Origin: Acinetobacter haemolyticus
GTDB taxonomy: Bacteria; Pseudomonadota; Gammaproteobacteria; Pseudomonadales; Moraxellaceae
Assembly: GCF_900406815.1 (NCBI RefSeq)
Contig: NZ_OVCN01000014.1
Coordinates: 1-64,000, forward strand
Reading direction: 5' to 3'
Length of the DNA stretch: 64,000 nucleotides
Shown here: piece by piece, positions 20,676-29,741 of the stretch
Layout: each line of letters opens with the position of its first letter
How positions within the stretch are numbered: position 1 is the stretch's first letter
Translations under genes and position numbers: made by a program
Notes under the pieces: generated by a model
Told to the model about the DNA's origin: nothing
The model's input: only the letters and a program-made list of their open reading frames with translations
Database searches by the model: none

Positions 20676-20727
20676 AAATCTTCCCTTACGTTTTCCCTTC
20701 TTTGCAAAGAGGGGTTAGGGAAGATTT
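20676..20727. repeat. intergenic palindromic element between astB and astE
   Basis: Outer arms AAATCTTCCCT (20676-20686) and AGGGAAGATTT (20717-20727) are perfect complements. Inside them lies CCCTTCTTTGCAAAGAGGGG with its own partial pairing. The CCCTTCTTTGCAAAGAGGGG core resembles short dispersed palindromes seen between genes in Acinetobacter chromosomes. There is no T tract, so it probably modulates astE message rather than ending transcription. Confidence 0.5.
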
Positions 20728-20746
20728 AGATAAGGGATAAAAGTAC

Positions 20747-21721
20747 ATGCTTGATTTATTAACGTTGACATTATCACAGCAAATACCTGAGCAAACTCAA
20801 GGTGAAACAGCAGGATTTACTTGGCAATGGTTAGGTGAAGGGTTGTTAATATGCACGCCTAAAACAAGCTATAAAAAAGCCCTCGTACTTTCAGCAGGAA
20901 TTCATGGAAATGAAACAGCACCGATCGAATTGCTTGCGAAGATTATTCAAGACTTGTTTACGCATCACTTGCATTTAACCGAGCGCGTTCTTTTTGTTTT
21001 TGGTAATACGCAAGCGATTCGCAAAGGTGTGCGTTATCTGGAAAATGATATGAACCGCATGTTTTGTGGCGCTTATCAGCAATTAACGATGGATGATGAA
21101 ACCCAACGGGCTGCACGGCTAGAACAAGTCACAATGCAATTCTTTCAACAAAGTAATGTGGATGCTCAACGCTATCATTATGATTTGCATACGGCAATTC
21201 GAGCTTCATTACTTCCTGTCTTTGCCTTATTTCCTTATCAGACCCAACCCTACGATGATTTTTTGATTGAAAGTCTCAATGCTGCAAATCTTGATGCTTT
21301 GGTCTATCACAATGCAGTGGGTAAAACCTTCACGCATTTTACTGCAGAGTATTTTCAGGCAGCGAGCAGTACTTTGGAGTTAGGTAAAGCCAAGCCCTTT
21401 GGTCAAAATGATTTAGCTGAATTTTCCGGGATTGATCAAGTGCTTCGCGCTGTAATTACAGGTGCAGTTTTACCTTCACGACAAAAAACAACCATTCGCC
21501 AATTTAAGGTTGTGGATTCAATTTTAAAACAAAGTGAGAACTTCCAACTACAGCTCGATGCGGATGCACCTAACTTTTCAACCTTTCAAAAAGGCGATGT
21601 AATCGCGACCCAAGAAGCTGGAAATTATATTGCACACGATCAGCAAGTCTGGATTTTATTTCCAAATCCGAATGTGAAAATTGGATTAAGGGCAGGGCTT
21701 GTCCTCAAAGAAATGATGTAG
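20747..21721 (+). CDS. astE: succinylglutamate desuccinylase AstE
   Basis: This zinc carboxypeptidase-like enzyme of 324 residues splits N-succinylglutamate into succinate and glutamate, the last step of the pathway. The zinc ligands His53 and Glu56 lie in GIHGNETAP, and the third ligand is in YDLHTAI (about residue 147). A glutamate in [13 protein letters not shown] is the expected catalytic base. It is separated from astB by a palindromic element. Confidence 0.94.
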   Translation: MLDLLTLTLSQQIPEQTQGETAGFTWQWLGEGLLICTPKTSYKKALVLSAGIHGNETAPIELLAKIIQDLFTHHLHLTERVLFVFGNTQAIRKGVRYLENDMNRMFCGAYQQLTMDDETQRAARLEQVTMQFFQQSNVDAQRYHYDLHTAIRASLLPVFALFPYQTQPYDDFLIESLNAANLDALVYHNAVGKTFTHFTAEYFQAASSTLELGKAKPFGQNDLAEFSGIDQVLRAVITGAVLPSRQKTTIRQFKVVDSILKQSENFQLQLDADAPNFSTFQKGDVIATQEAGNYIAHDQQVWILFPNPNVKIGLRAGLVLKEMM

Positions 21722-21896
21722 ATAAAAACCAGTCTTAATATTTAAAACGGTTCAAGGAAACACTGTACATGGAGTTTGAATATGGATATTCAGTAGAAAC
21801 AAATCATTGAAAATGAAGGATTCTCTTAACAATCTTTTTTAAAAATCGAAACAGCAAGGACAAGTTGTCATAAGAATACAATTGGAGTAATTGTGT

Positions 21897-23387
21897 ATGA
21901 GTAATAACAATGAGAAGACATTTCTGACAGGAGATGTGCTGAGTGGGGACTATGCACCCCAGCAAGAGGCATCTCACCCATCAAATGTTCCATCCTCAGG
22001 TGTGGTAGTTGGACAACCATTAAAACGTGCCATGACCAAACGTCATTTGGTGATGCTCTCATTAGGTGGCGCGATTGGAACAGGATTGTTTCTTGGGTCG
22101 GGAGATGTCATTTCTCAGGCTGGGCCTTTTGGGGCCGTTTTAGCTTATTTACTCGGTGGTGTTATTGCCTATATGGTGATGTTATGTCTAGGTGAGTTAG
22201 CTGTACACATGCCTGTTTCTGGGGCTTTTGGTGAATACGCACGAACCTATATTGGTCCAGGTACAGGTTACATGGTGACATGGTTGTACTGGTTGACATG
22301 GACTGCCACCCTCGGTACAGAATTTACTGCTGCTGCATTGCTTATGCAGGAATGGTTTCCTTCGATTTCGATGTGGATTTGGACGCTGATATTTGCAGCT
22401 TTAGTTTTTGGATTAAATGTGAGCTCGACTCGCTTTTTTGCTGAGTCGGAGTTCTGGTTATCACTTGTTAAAGTGTTGACGATTATTTGCTTTATTGGTT
22501 TAGGGCTTGTGGCGATATTTGGTTTTATTCCTTATCAAGGTCATGAATCAGCACCCTTGTTTAGTAAATTAACTGAACATGGTTGGTTTCCACAAGGTAT
22601 TTTCCCAATTTTTGCCACGATGCTGATCGTAAATTTTGCCTTTTCCGGCACTGAGTTAATTGGTGTGGCTGCAGGTGAAGCAGAAGATCCAGCCAAAACT
22701 GTACCGAAAGCAATTAATGCTGCGATTTGGCGTTTATTGATTTTCTTTGTGGGTACGATTGTGGTGATTTGTGCCTTACTTCCATTTGAAATGGCCGGTC
22801 TCAATGCCAGTGGAATTAGTAGCAGTCCATTTGTCACGGTATTTAATTTTATTGGGATTCCTTATGCAGAAGATATTATTCGTTTTGTAATTATTACCGC
22901 ATTACTTTCTGCAGCAAACTCAGGTTTATTTGCTGCATCTCGCATGATGTGGTCGCTCTCGATTCAAAAACAATTGCCCAAAGTTTTTTCTACCTTAACC
23001 GCTTCCGGTACACCGATTATTGCGATTGTGGTCACCATGTTTGGGGCAATTCCTGGACTACTATCAGAACATTTCGCACCTGAAACGATTTTTAAAAACT
23101 TGTTAGGTGTCGCTGCATTTACCATGGTGGTGGTGTGGATTACGATTTGTATTAGTCAATTTAACTTCCGTCGACAATGGATCAAATCAGGTAAAACAGT
23201 TAAAGATCTGAAATTTGCTGCGCCGTTGTTTCCTCTGACACCAATTTTAGGTGGCGTATTCTGTGTGATTACCTGCTTGAGTATGGTCGCTGATCCATCA
23301 ATGCAAGTCGGTTTTGTCTGTTGCCTGCTATTTATTATTGCTTGTTATGCGAGTTATTATTTCTTTTATAAAGATAAATTGGTTTAA
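21897..23387 (+). CDS. amino-acid permease (APC superfamily, AAT type)
   Basis: This inner-membrane transporter has 496 residues and about 12 membrane segments. It has a hydrophilic N-terminal tail (1-45) and the signature LKRAMTKRHLVMLSLGGAIGTGLFLG (split between tail and first helix). Conserved features include GELAVHMPVSGAFGEYARTYIGP and GTELIGVAAGEAEDP. The start at 21897 has GGAG 9 bases upstream. Downstream of ast, it may import arginine or another amino acid fed into that pathway. LysP- and AroP-like permeases share these motifs, so the substrate is open. Confidence 0.88.
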   Translation: MSNNNEKTFLTGDVLSGDYAPQQEASHPSNVPSSGVVVGQPLKRAMTKRHLVMLSLGGAIGTGLFLGSGDVISQAGPFGAVLAYLLGGVIAYMVMLCLGELAVHMPVSGAFGEYARTYIGPGTGYMVTWLYWLTWTATLGTEFTAAALLMQEWFPSISMWIWTLIFAALVFGLNVSSTRFFAESEFWLSLVKVLTIICFIGLGLVAIFGFIPYQGHESAPLFSKLTEHGWFPQGIFPIFATMLIVNFAFSGTELIGVAAGEAEDPAKTVPKAINAAIWRLLIFFVGTIVVICALLPFEMAGLNASGISSSPFVTVFNFIGIPYAEDIIRFVIITALLSAANSGLFAASRMMWSLSIQKQLPKVFSTLTASGTPIIAIVVTMFGAIPGLLSEHFAPETIFKNLLGVAAFTMVVVWITICISQFNFRRQWIKSGKTVKDLKFAAPLFPLTPILGGVFCVITCLSMVADPSMQVGFVCCLLFIIACYASYYFFYKDKLV

Positions 23388-23397
23388 ATGACGCCAA

Positions 23398-23460
23398 CCC
23401 AATGAAGTACGTATACGTGATCTAAGCGTTGAACGTATACGTATTTTGATTGGGATTTTA
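23398..23460 (+). terminator. permease terminator with TACGTATACGT arms
   Basis: TACGTATACGT (23408-23418) pairs perfectly with ACGTATACGTA (23433-23443), and outer CCCAAT (23398-23403) pairs with ATTGGG (23449-23454). A T-rich stretch follows. Confidence 0.6.
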
Positions 23461-23521
23461 TCCTTTATACTTTTGTTTTTTATTAAGTTTATGTTTGTCA
23501 TATATCCATAGACTGAAAAGA

Positions 23522-23560
23522 TTGGCACCAACAGCCAAGTGTTTGGCGTTCTGAGTTAAG
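23522..23560 (+). promoter_or_regulatory. AraC-type operator copy 1 (TTGGC direct repeats)
   Basis: TTGGC occurs at 23522-23526 and 23543-23547, exactly 21 bases (two helical turns) apart, with the inverted copy GCCAA at 23534-23538 between them. TGAGTTAAGC follows at 23551-23560. The AT-rich block ATAAATAAATTAA starts 54 bases after the first TTGGC, at 23576. All of these recur with identical spacing at 28521-28587. Paired half-sites 21 bases apart are typical for AraC-family activators, and such a gene lies between the two copies. Confidence 0.7.
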
Positions 23561-23619
23561 CATTTAATTATAAAAATAAATAAATTAAGAGGTGAAAAAT
23601 AAAAGTCCAGGATGGATTC

Positions 23620-25005
23620 ATGAATATTGAAATTAAAAAAAAGTTATTACTCACGGTTTTAGCTTCAATCTGCACCAATCAGACCTATGCAGCCGCATTT
23701 GATAGAACAGGGCAGTCGATATCTGCATTTTTACAACCTGGCAATTATTTTGAAGCTGGGCTATCTGTCACTGATACATCACTAAAGGGAAAAGAAGCAG
23801 GAACTAACTTAACGCATAATACAATTTCTGATATTGCTCATACTGATTATCGTCCTACCACCGCTTTGAAATTGCAGCTTTCACCACAGTTTTCATTGGG
23901 TTTACTTTATGATCAACCATTTGGTGCGGATACAGAATATTCAGGAAAAAATAGTTTTGTTGCAAGTCCAAATGATACAGCCATGTTACCAGGCATCACG
24001 ACAACAAAGCTTGCCGATGCAACCGACAGAGAAGTACCAACAGGTAACTCTAAGTCCAGTTTTGATATGCAAAATTTGAGTTTAGTTTTCGGCTATCAAC
24101 CTAACAAAAACTGGAACTTTTATTTAGGGCCAACGTACCAAACTTTTAAAAGTCAAGTTGAGTTAAGAGGAGCGGTATTTAGTCTGTACAACGGGTATGA
24201 CTTTCATACTAAAACAGTTGGGGACTGGGGCTGGTTGGCAGGCTTTGCTTATCAAATTCCTGAAAAAGCGATGCAAGTGTCTGTAACTTATCGCTCAGCA
24301 ATTACCCATAAAGTCACAGCTCATGAAAACCTTCCATTAATTGACATGCTTAGTACTCAGCAAGGCCGTGATCTGATGGATCAGCATTTAGATTATATGG
24401 TTTCAATCGGACAGATGACTGAGCAAAAAAAAGCAGCTCTAAATCAAATTATTGCAGAACTTCCAAATGCCCAAACTTCAGGCACAACGAAATTTAAATC
24501 ACCAAACTCAGTTAATTTAGAGTTTAAAACAGGGTTACGTCCAGGAACCTTACTGTTTGGTAATGTACGTTGGGTGAATTGGAGTGAGTTAGCATTGCAG
24601 CCTTACAGATTTGGGGAGGTTTCAAAAATAGTTGGGGTTTTATCAACGCCAAGTCGTCCAGAGGGTTTTAATTTAGTTCGTTATTTTGACGATCAATGGT
24701 CCGCGACGCTTGGACTTGGACAGCGTATTTCACCTCAATGGTTTGGGTCTGTATCTGTAGGTTGGGACTCAGGTGCAGGTGAGAAAGTTTCTACAGGTGG
24801 GCCAGCGAAAGGTTATTACAATTTGGGCTTAGGTGCACAATATAGCCCTACACCGCAAACTTTTATTTCAGGTGGTGCAAAATATTTTTGGTTAGGAGAT
24901 GCCAAGGGTCAACTGGGTGCACAGGCTGGTAGTGATTATTATGTTGCTGAATTTAATAAGAATCACTCGATTGGATATGGCTTAAAAATTGGCTACAAGT
25001 TTTAA
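23620..25005 (+). CDS. FadL/OmpP1-family outer-membrane channel
   Basis: This 461-residue channel has a clean signal peptide (MNIEIKKKLLLTVLAS..., cut after TYA or YAA) and the FadL-like mature start AAFDRTGQSI...GNYFEA. It ends in GYKF, a C-terminal aromatic residue for barrel assembly. It is a paralog of the protein at 1036-2388, with the same VGWDSG and YFWLGDAKG motifs. The family passes hydrophobic molecules through the outer membrane. It is first in a unit with a BASS transporter and an M20 amidohydrolase, under the AraC-type operator at 23522. Confidence 0.9.
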   Translation: MNIEIKKKLLLTVLASICTNQTYAAAFDRTGQSISAFLQPGNYFEAGLSVTDTSLKGKEAGTNLTHNTISDIAHTDYRPTTALKLQLSPQFSLGLLYDQPFGADTEYSGKNSFVASPNDTAMLPGITTTKLADATDREVPTGNSKSSFDMQNLSLVFGYQPNKNWNFYLGPTYQTFKSQVELRGAVFSLYNGYDFHTKTVGDWGWLAGFAYQIPEKAMQVSVTYRSAITHKVTAHENLPLIDMLSTQQGRDLMDQHLDYMVSIGQMTEQKKAALNQIIAELPNAQTSGTTKFKSPNSVNLEFKTGLRPGTLLFGNVRWVNWSELALQPYRFGEVSKIVGVLSTPSRPEGFNLVRYFDDQWSATLGLGQRISPQWFGSVSVGWDSGAGEKVSTGGPAKGYYNLGLGAQYSPTPQTFISGGAKYFWLGDAKGQLGAQAGSDYYVAEFNKNHSIGYGLKIGYKF

Positions 25006-25049
25006 ATAAAAATACATCAACAATTATTTTAATGAATGGAATTTCGCTC

Positions 25050-25946
25050 ATGGATTCAGTATTAATTACCGTATTTTTGCCGATGGCACTTGCCATTGTG
25101 ATGGTTGGTCTTGGGTTAGAACTTACACCGAATGATTTTAAACGCGTTCGTCAGCACCCGAAGGCTGTATTTATTGCTTTATTCTGCCAATTGATTGTTT
25201 TGGTGGGGATCGCATTCATGATCTGTAAAATATTTGTTTTACCACCGATGATTTCTGTGGGGCTAATGTTGCTTGCTGCTTCACCAGGAGGACCTACAGC
25301 TAATCTATATAGCTATTTATTTAAAGGAGACGTGGCGCTGAATGTGACATTAACTGCGGTCAATTCCATTATAGCTGCATTTACTTTGCCTCTGATTGTG
25401 AACTTTTCTTTACAGCATTTCATGTCGAGTTCACAAGAGGTGGGGCTGCAATTCTCCAAGATTGTTCAAGTGTTTGCGTTGATTTTGGTGCCTGTCATTA
25501 TTGGAATGTTTATCCGTCATTTTGCTCCAAATTTTTCTGAAAAACTTCATAAACCTGTGCGTATTTTTGCAATCGTGTTCTTGCTATTTATTGTCACGCT
25601 AGCGATCGCTAAAGATTATCAAAAGTTGATGACTTATATCGGACAAGTCGGTGGCGCAACCTTTGTTTTCTGTATTTGTAGTTTAGCCGTGGGTTATTTT
25701 GTACCGCGTTTATTTGGTATTAACCGCTTTCAAGCCAAGGCTTGTGCCTTTGAAATCGGTATTCACAACGGGACATTAGCATTAACAATCGCACTTACTG
25801 TTATGGCCAGCTCAATGGCAGCGATGCCCGCCGCAATCTACTCAATATTCATGTATATCATGGCTGCCTTGTTTGGCATGTTGTTAAATAAACTAGAAAA
25901 GAGAGAGTTACAACAAAGCATCAACAATGTTGTGAATCGAGCTTAA
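25050..25946 (+). CDS. BASS-family (bile acid:sodium symporter-like) transporter
   Basis: This inner-membrane protein has 298 residues and about nine or ten hydrophobic segments, matching the bile acid:sodium symporter superfamily. Diagnostic stretches are LELTPNDFKR near the start, AASPGGPTANLYSYLFKGD (residues about 80-98), and FEIGIHNGTLALTIA near 230. BASS proteins import organic anions such as bile acids or 2-oxo acids. The start at 25050 is preferred because GGAA lies 8 bases upstream; the ATG at 25032 has none. It lies 44 bases after the FadL gene and 27 before the amidohydrolase. The substrate is unknown. Confidence 0.82.
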   Translation: MDSVLITVFLPMALAIVMVGLGLELTPNDFKRVRQHPKAVFIALFCQLIVLVGIAFMICKIFVLPPMISVGLMLLAASPGGPTANLYSYLFKGDVALNVTLTAVNSIIAAFTLPLIVNFSLQHFMSSSQEVGLQFSKIVQVFALILVPVIIGMFIRHFAPNFSEKLHKPVRIFAIVFLLFIVTLAIAKDYQKLMTYIGQVGGATFVFCICSLAVGYFVPRLFGINRFQAKACAFEIGIHNGTLALTIALTVMASSMAAMPAAIYSIFMYIMAALFGMLLNKLEKRELQQSINNVVNRA

Positions 25947-25973
25947 CGGTATATGTAATAAAGGAATAATTTC

Positions 25974-27347
25974 ATGAAGCGTATAGCCAAACATTTATGT
26001 CATTTGGTTGGGTTTTCCACACTTGCCTTGAGCGGCGTGGTGAACGCTCAAAGTACCACGAACGCACCACTTAGTTTACCTGCTGTCTCAGTCAAAGCCG
26101 TCTCATTGATTGATGGGCAAACCGATTGGCTCAGTAAAGTCTATAAAGATATTCATCAACATCCTGAATTGGCTTTTATGGAAACGCGGACAGCAGCCAT
26201 TGTTGCCAAAGAGCTTAAATCATTGGGTTTTGATGTTAAAACAGGTATTGCAGAAACTGGCGTGGTTGGTGTTCTCAAAAATGGTGATGGTCCAACCATC
26301 ATGTTTCGTGCAGATATGGATGCCAATGCCGTTGAAGAGGCGACGGGTTTGCCATACGCTAGTAAAGTTCGGGTCAAGTTAAAGGATGGAACGGAAACGC
26401 CTGTTGCACATATGTGTGGGCATGATGCACATGTGACATGGATGCTGGGTATGGCGCGGGCTATGGTGGCGCTCAAAAAAGAGTGGCGTGGCACGATTAT
26501 TTTGGTTGCCCAGCCTGCTGAAGAAGAAGTGACTGGAGCAAAAGCGATGGTCTCAGAGGGCTTATGGAGTAAGTATAATATACCTAAACCAGACTACTTC
26601 TTTGCTGTTCATACTGTTCCTGCACCCGTAGGTATAGTTATCAATGCGCCAGGACCACGAATGGCGGGAACAGATCAAGTCGATGTGTTATTTAAAGGTG
26701 TGCCAGGGCATGGTTCGATGCCTCACTTAAGCAAAAACCCGATCTATATGGCCACCAATGCAATTACAGAATATCAAAGCATTGGGAGCAATGTAGTGAG
26801 TGCCCAACAGCCAGTCGTTTTATCTGTGGGTTCAATTCAGGCGGGTAGTGTGAATAATGTTGTACCGTCATCGGCTATGGTCAAAATGAATCTTCGGTGG
26901 TTTGATCCTAAAGCACGTGAAGCCATGGTGAATCGTATTCATCTAGTGAGTGAAGGGGTTGCTCAAATGCAAGGAATGCCAAAAGAGCAGCTTCCTCAGA
27001 TTACATTGAAAGGCTCAACCACACCTGTGGTGAACCATAAAGAGTTTTCAACACGCTTAAATGCACCCTTGAAAGCATTACTGGGGGAGAACAAAGTATT
27101 AACAGACTATCCCGCATTTATGGGTTCAGAAGATGTGCATCATTTATTAGGTGAGCACAACGATGTTCCATTTAATTTCATGTTTGTCGGTGTGGCAGAT
27201 CCCGTTGTGTTCGCCAATGCAATTAAACAGGGTAAACAGATGCCCTACGTTCCGCATAGTTCAGAATTTATGGTGGATTTGAAAGCATTACCAGTAGGAG
27301 TGAAAGTGATCACTGTTTCTATGTTGGAATTATTAAATAAACAATAA
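25974..27347 (+). CDS. periplasmic M20-family amidohydrolase
   Basis: This 457-residue protein has a signal peptide (MKRIAKHLCHLVGFSTLALSG...VNA). The mature part is an M20D metallo-amidohydrolase of the hippurate/aminoacylase/IAA-amino-acid hydrolase group. Motifs are HQHPELAF, FRADMDANAV, HMCGHDAHV (metal ligands and Cys) and QPAEEE (catalytic Glu). The family cleaves N-acyl amino acids. Export to the periplasm is unusual for simple aminoacylases and fits a role between the FadL channel and the BASS transporter: import, hydrolyse, then take up one product. AAGGAATAATTTC precedes the ATG. Confidence 0.85.
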   Translation: MKRIAKHLCHLVGFSTLALSGVVNAQSTTNAPLSLPAVSVKAVSLIDGQTDWLSKVYKDIHQHPELAFMETRTAAIVAKELKSLGFDVKTGIAETGVVGVLKNGDGPTIMFRADMDANAVEEATGLPYASKVRVKLKDGTETPVAHMCGHDAHVTWMLGMARAMVALKKEWRGTIILVAQPAEEEVTGAKAMVSEGLWSKYNIPKPDYFFAVHTVPAPVGIVINAPGPRMAGTDQVDVLFKGVPGHGSMPHLSKNPIYMATNAITEYQSIGSNVVSAQQPVVLSVGSIQAGSVNNVVPSSAMVKMNLRWFDPKAREAMVNRIHLVSEGVAQMQGMPKEQLPQITLKGSTTPVVNHKEFSTRLNAPLKALLGENKVLTDYPAFMGSEDVHHLLGEHNDVPFNFMFVGVADPVVFANAIKQGKQMPYVPHSSEFMVDLKALPVGVKVITVSMLELLNKQ

Positions 27348-27358
27348 TTCATTCATCT

Positions 27359-27394
27359 AAAACGGATATATCCAATCAGATGTATCCGTTTTTT
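27359..27394. terminator. bidirectional terminator between convergent genes
   Basis: AAAACGGATA (27359-27368) and TATCCGTTTT (27383-27392) form a perfect 10-base stem with T or A flanks on both strands. It lies between the amidohydrolase and the AraC regulator gene. Confidence 0.85.
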
Positions 27395-27407
27395 ATCTAT
27401 TTTATTT

Positions 27408-28427
27408 TTAGTGATTGGACAATGGATTGGAAATATTGTTTTCACGATACTTTACTGGTGAGGAATTGGTCCAACGTCGAAAAGCGCGAGAGAAACTACT
27501 CACATCAGTAAAGCCGAGAATATAGGCGATTTCAGTAATACTATAAGCAATGTTCTTGATATACGACATGGCCAACTCTTGTCTTGTGTTATCCAATAAC
27601 TCGCTAAAAGTTGTTTTTTCCTCAGACAGTTTTCGTTGCAAACTGCGTATGCTCAAGCCTAAGCTTTTGGCAATCTCATGTTGATGTATTTCCCCAGTCG
27701 ATAAGCGCTCAATAAGTTTCAGTTTAACGCGGGCAAGTATATTCTCTTTATCAAAACGGGCGAGATAGCGCATGATAATTTCATCATATTCTTGCGTCAG
27801 CTCAGGGTTTGCACCGTCTAAGGGCTGTTCGATACTGGCTGTATCAAACACGATCATGTCTTTTGGCGCATTAAAAGCGATAGGCGTTTTTAGAATACTT
27901 TGATAAGTATCAAGATCCGCTGGTTCTGAACGACGTAGTTCGATTCGTAGTGGTGAGAAATCAGAACCTTGTAATGCCCGTGAAGCCCGAATGAATACAG
28001 AAATAAATGCATCGATTGCTTCAGGTTGGACTTGTTCAGGCACATGGATTAAGAAATAGTGATTGCTGCCTTTACTAAAAAATTCAAGCTCGGGAATATT
28101 GGTCACCAAACGGAAATAACGAATAATTCGCCCAAACATTTCTTTAAGCGTAACACTGGTATTAAGTGAATTCCCTAGAACATGGAAGGTATGGTGATTG
28201 ACCTGACTGGCAACTTTAAGCCCAAAACAGGAATCCTCTGTAGCTTGAACGGCTAAACGCCATAGATATGCCGTTTGTTCTAATGAATATCGAGCATTAG
28301 GATCATTTAAAACTTGAATATCCAAGCCCGCTTGCTTTAATAAGACTTGACTATCACAGCCTGCTTTTTCAAGCGCCTTTTGAATAGCTTTCACCCAACT
28401 GGTTAGTGCTGTTGCTGTCTGTGACAT
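27408..28427 (-). CDS. AraC-family regulator (Arabinose_bd-type N-terminus)
   Basis: This 339-residue protein begins at MSQTATALTS (AGGA 8 bases upstream; the longer frame to 28466 lacks a signal). The N-terminal about 200 residues match the AraC/XylS sensor domain seen in OruR/ArgR-like regulators (AGLDIQVLNDPNARYS, FHVLGNSLNTS). The C-terminal two helix-turn-helix units lie at about 235-335 (EIAKSLGLSIRSLQRKL and ITEIAYILGFTDVSSFSRAFRRW). It sits between the two transcription units sharing the TTGGC operator and is divergent from the desaturase, so it is the probable activator of both. Confidence 0.9.
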   Translation of the reverse strand: MSQTATALTSWVKAIQKALEKAGCDSQVLLKQAGLDIQVLNDPNARYSLEQTAYLWRLAVQATEDSCFGLKVASQVNHHTFHVLGNSLNTSVTLKEMFGRIIRYFRLVTNIPELEFFSKGSNHYFLIHVPEQVQPEAIDAFISVFIRASRALQGSDFSPLRIELRRSEPADLDTYQSILKTPIAFNAPKDMIVFDTASIEQPLDGANPELTQEYDEIIMRYLARFDKENILARVKLKLIERLSTGEIHQHEIAKSLGLSIRSLQRKLSEEKTTFSELLDNTRQELAMSYIKNIAYSITEIAYILGFTDVSSFSRAFRRWTNSSPVKYRENNISNPLSNH

Positions 28428-28520
28428 GTCATATCCTATAACGTATAAATCAGATTCCATTGACAAGTATAGAAGGTTTTATTCAAAGTTTTTCTGCATA
28501 TTTGTGTAGATAACAATAAG

Positions 28521-28560
28521 TTGGCGTCGACAGCCAAGAGATTGGCATTTTGAGTTAAGC
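28521..28560 (+). promoter_or_regulatory. AraC-type operator copy 2 (TTGGC direct repeats)
   Basis: TTGGC occurs at 28521-28525 and 28542-28546 (21 bases apart), GCCAA at 28533-28537 and TGAGTTAAGC at 28551-28560. The AT block ATAAATAAATTAA starts at 28575, 54 bases after the first TTGGC, exactly as in copy 1 at 23522. It lies in the divergent region between the AraC gene and the desaturase gene and may also affect the regulator's own promoter. Confidence 0.7.
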
Positions 28561-28615
28561 GTATTCAGGGCGATATAAATAAATTAAAGGTATTGGAAAA
28601 ACCAAGGACAAGTTT

Positions 28616-29668
28616 ATGAGTTACACTTACCAAGATTCATCGGGTTGGACGGACGCAGAAAAAACAGAATATATAAAAAAAGTAGTAAACGCAGAAGGCG
28701 TTGCATTACGAAAAAAATATTCTATTTTGCAACATCAAAATGCCATAGGCGCCCTGATTTTGGCTTTTTCTTTAGCTGGTATGGGCGTGACAGCTTACTT
28801 TTATATCGTACATCAACTCTCTGTCTGGTGGACGATTCCACTCATTGCTTTTTTTGCCTCTTTAACCCATGAGTTAGAACATGATTTGATTCATTGGATG
28901 TATTTTCGTAAAAAACCGTGGGCACATCATTTGATGATGGGATTGGTATGGTTAGCTCGTCCAAGCACCATTAATCCTTGGGCGCGCCGAGAGTTACATT
29001 TTAATCATCATAAAATGTCTGGTACCGAACATGATATTGAAGAAAGAGCATTAGGGAATGGTGATGTCTGGGGAATCCGCCGTTTATTTGCGACAGGTGA
29101 TAATGGGTTAGCCGTCTTATTTCGAGTCCTTGCTGCGAATAATTGGACTGTACGCAAAATGATTTTAAAGCGTAGTTTCAAAGCCTATTTCCCATTAGGT
29201 ATTATTCACTGGTCACTTTGGTATGTATTTTTAGGGTTCCATGCGGTTAACTTGGTTGCAATGTTGGCAGATATTTCAATTTTATGGTCAGTTAATACTT
29301 TGCAAGTGATGCATGTAGTGAATATCTTAACGGTTGTTTGGATTGCACCGAATGTATTGCGGACTTTCTGCTTACATTTTGTGACCAGTAATATGCATTA
29401 CTATGGCGATGTCGAGTTAGGCAATGTGATTCAGCAAACTCAAGTGCTCAAGCCATGGTGGATGATGCCATTCCAGTTATTTTGTTTTAATTTTGGTTCC
29501 ACTCATGCGATTCATCACTTTGTGGTTAAAGAGCCATTTTATCTTCGTCAAATGACAGCGCCTGTTGCGCACAAAGTTATGCGTGATATGGGCGTGCGAT
29601 TTAATGATCTAGGCACATTTAAACGCGCCAACCGATGGGGATCTAAAGCACTTTCTGGACAAGGTTAA
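28616..29668 (+). CDS. membrane fatty-acid desaturase/hydroxylase
   Basis: This integral-membrane diiron enzyme has 350 residues. The three His boxes are HELEHDLIH (residues about 82-90), HFNHHKMS (about 124-131) and HAIHHF (about 302-307). Hydrophobic segments lie near 42-80, 100-112, 190-250 and 285-300. The PF00487 family desaturates or hydroxylates acyl chains, and some members act on alkanes or sterols. AAGGA precedes the ATG by 8 bases. It is driven by operator copy 2, so it is probably co-regulated with the FadL-BASS-M20 unit. The exact substrate is unknown. Confidence 0.85.
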   Translation: MSYTYQDSSGWTDAEKTEYIKKVVNAEGVALRKKYSILQHQNAIGALILAFSLAGMGVTAYFYIVHQLSVWWTIPLIAFFASLTHELEHDLIHWMYFRKKPWAHHLMMGLVWLARPSTINPWARRELHFNHHKMSGTEHDIEERALGNGDVWGIRRLFATGDNGLAVLFRVLAANNWTVRKMILKRSFKAYFPLGIIHWSLWYVFLGFHAVNLVAMLADISILWSVNTLQVMHVVNILTVVWIAPNVLRTFCLHFVTSNMHYYGDVELGNVIQQTQVLKPWWMMPFQLFCFNFGSTHAIHHFVVKEPFYLRQMTAPVAHKVMRDMGVRFNDLGTFKRANRWGSKALSGQG

Positions 29669-29687
29669 ATACGATAAGGATGAAATT

Positions 29688-29733
29688 AGCAGGTTAAAAG
29701 AGATTTAATACTCTCTTTTAATCTGCTTTTTTT
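29688..29733 (+). terminator. desaturase terminator
   Basis: AGCAGGTTAAAAGAG (29688-29702) pairs with CTCTTTTAATCTGCT (29713-29727) over 15 positions with one mismatch and is followed by seven T. It also separates the convergent DUF1330 gene. Confidence 0.9.
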
Positions 29734-29741
29734 AATTACTG

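Noticed and set aside
23408..23443. TACGTATACGT inverted repeat as a regulator site for the FadL unit
   Set aside because: It directly follows the permease stop, has an outer CCCAAT/ATTGGG stem and a T-rich tail, so a terminator is simpler.
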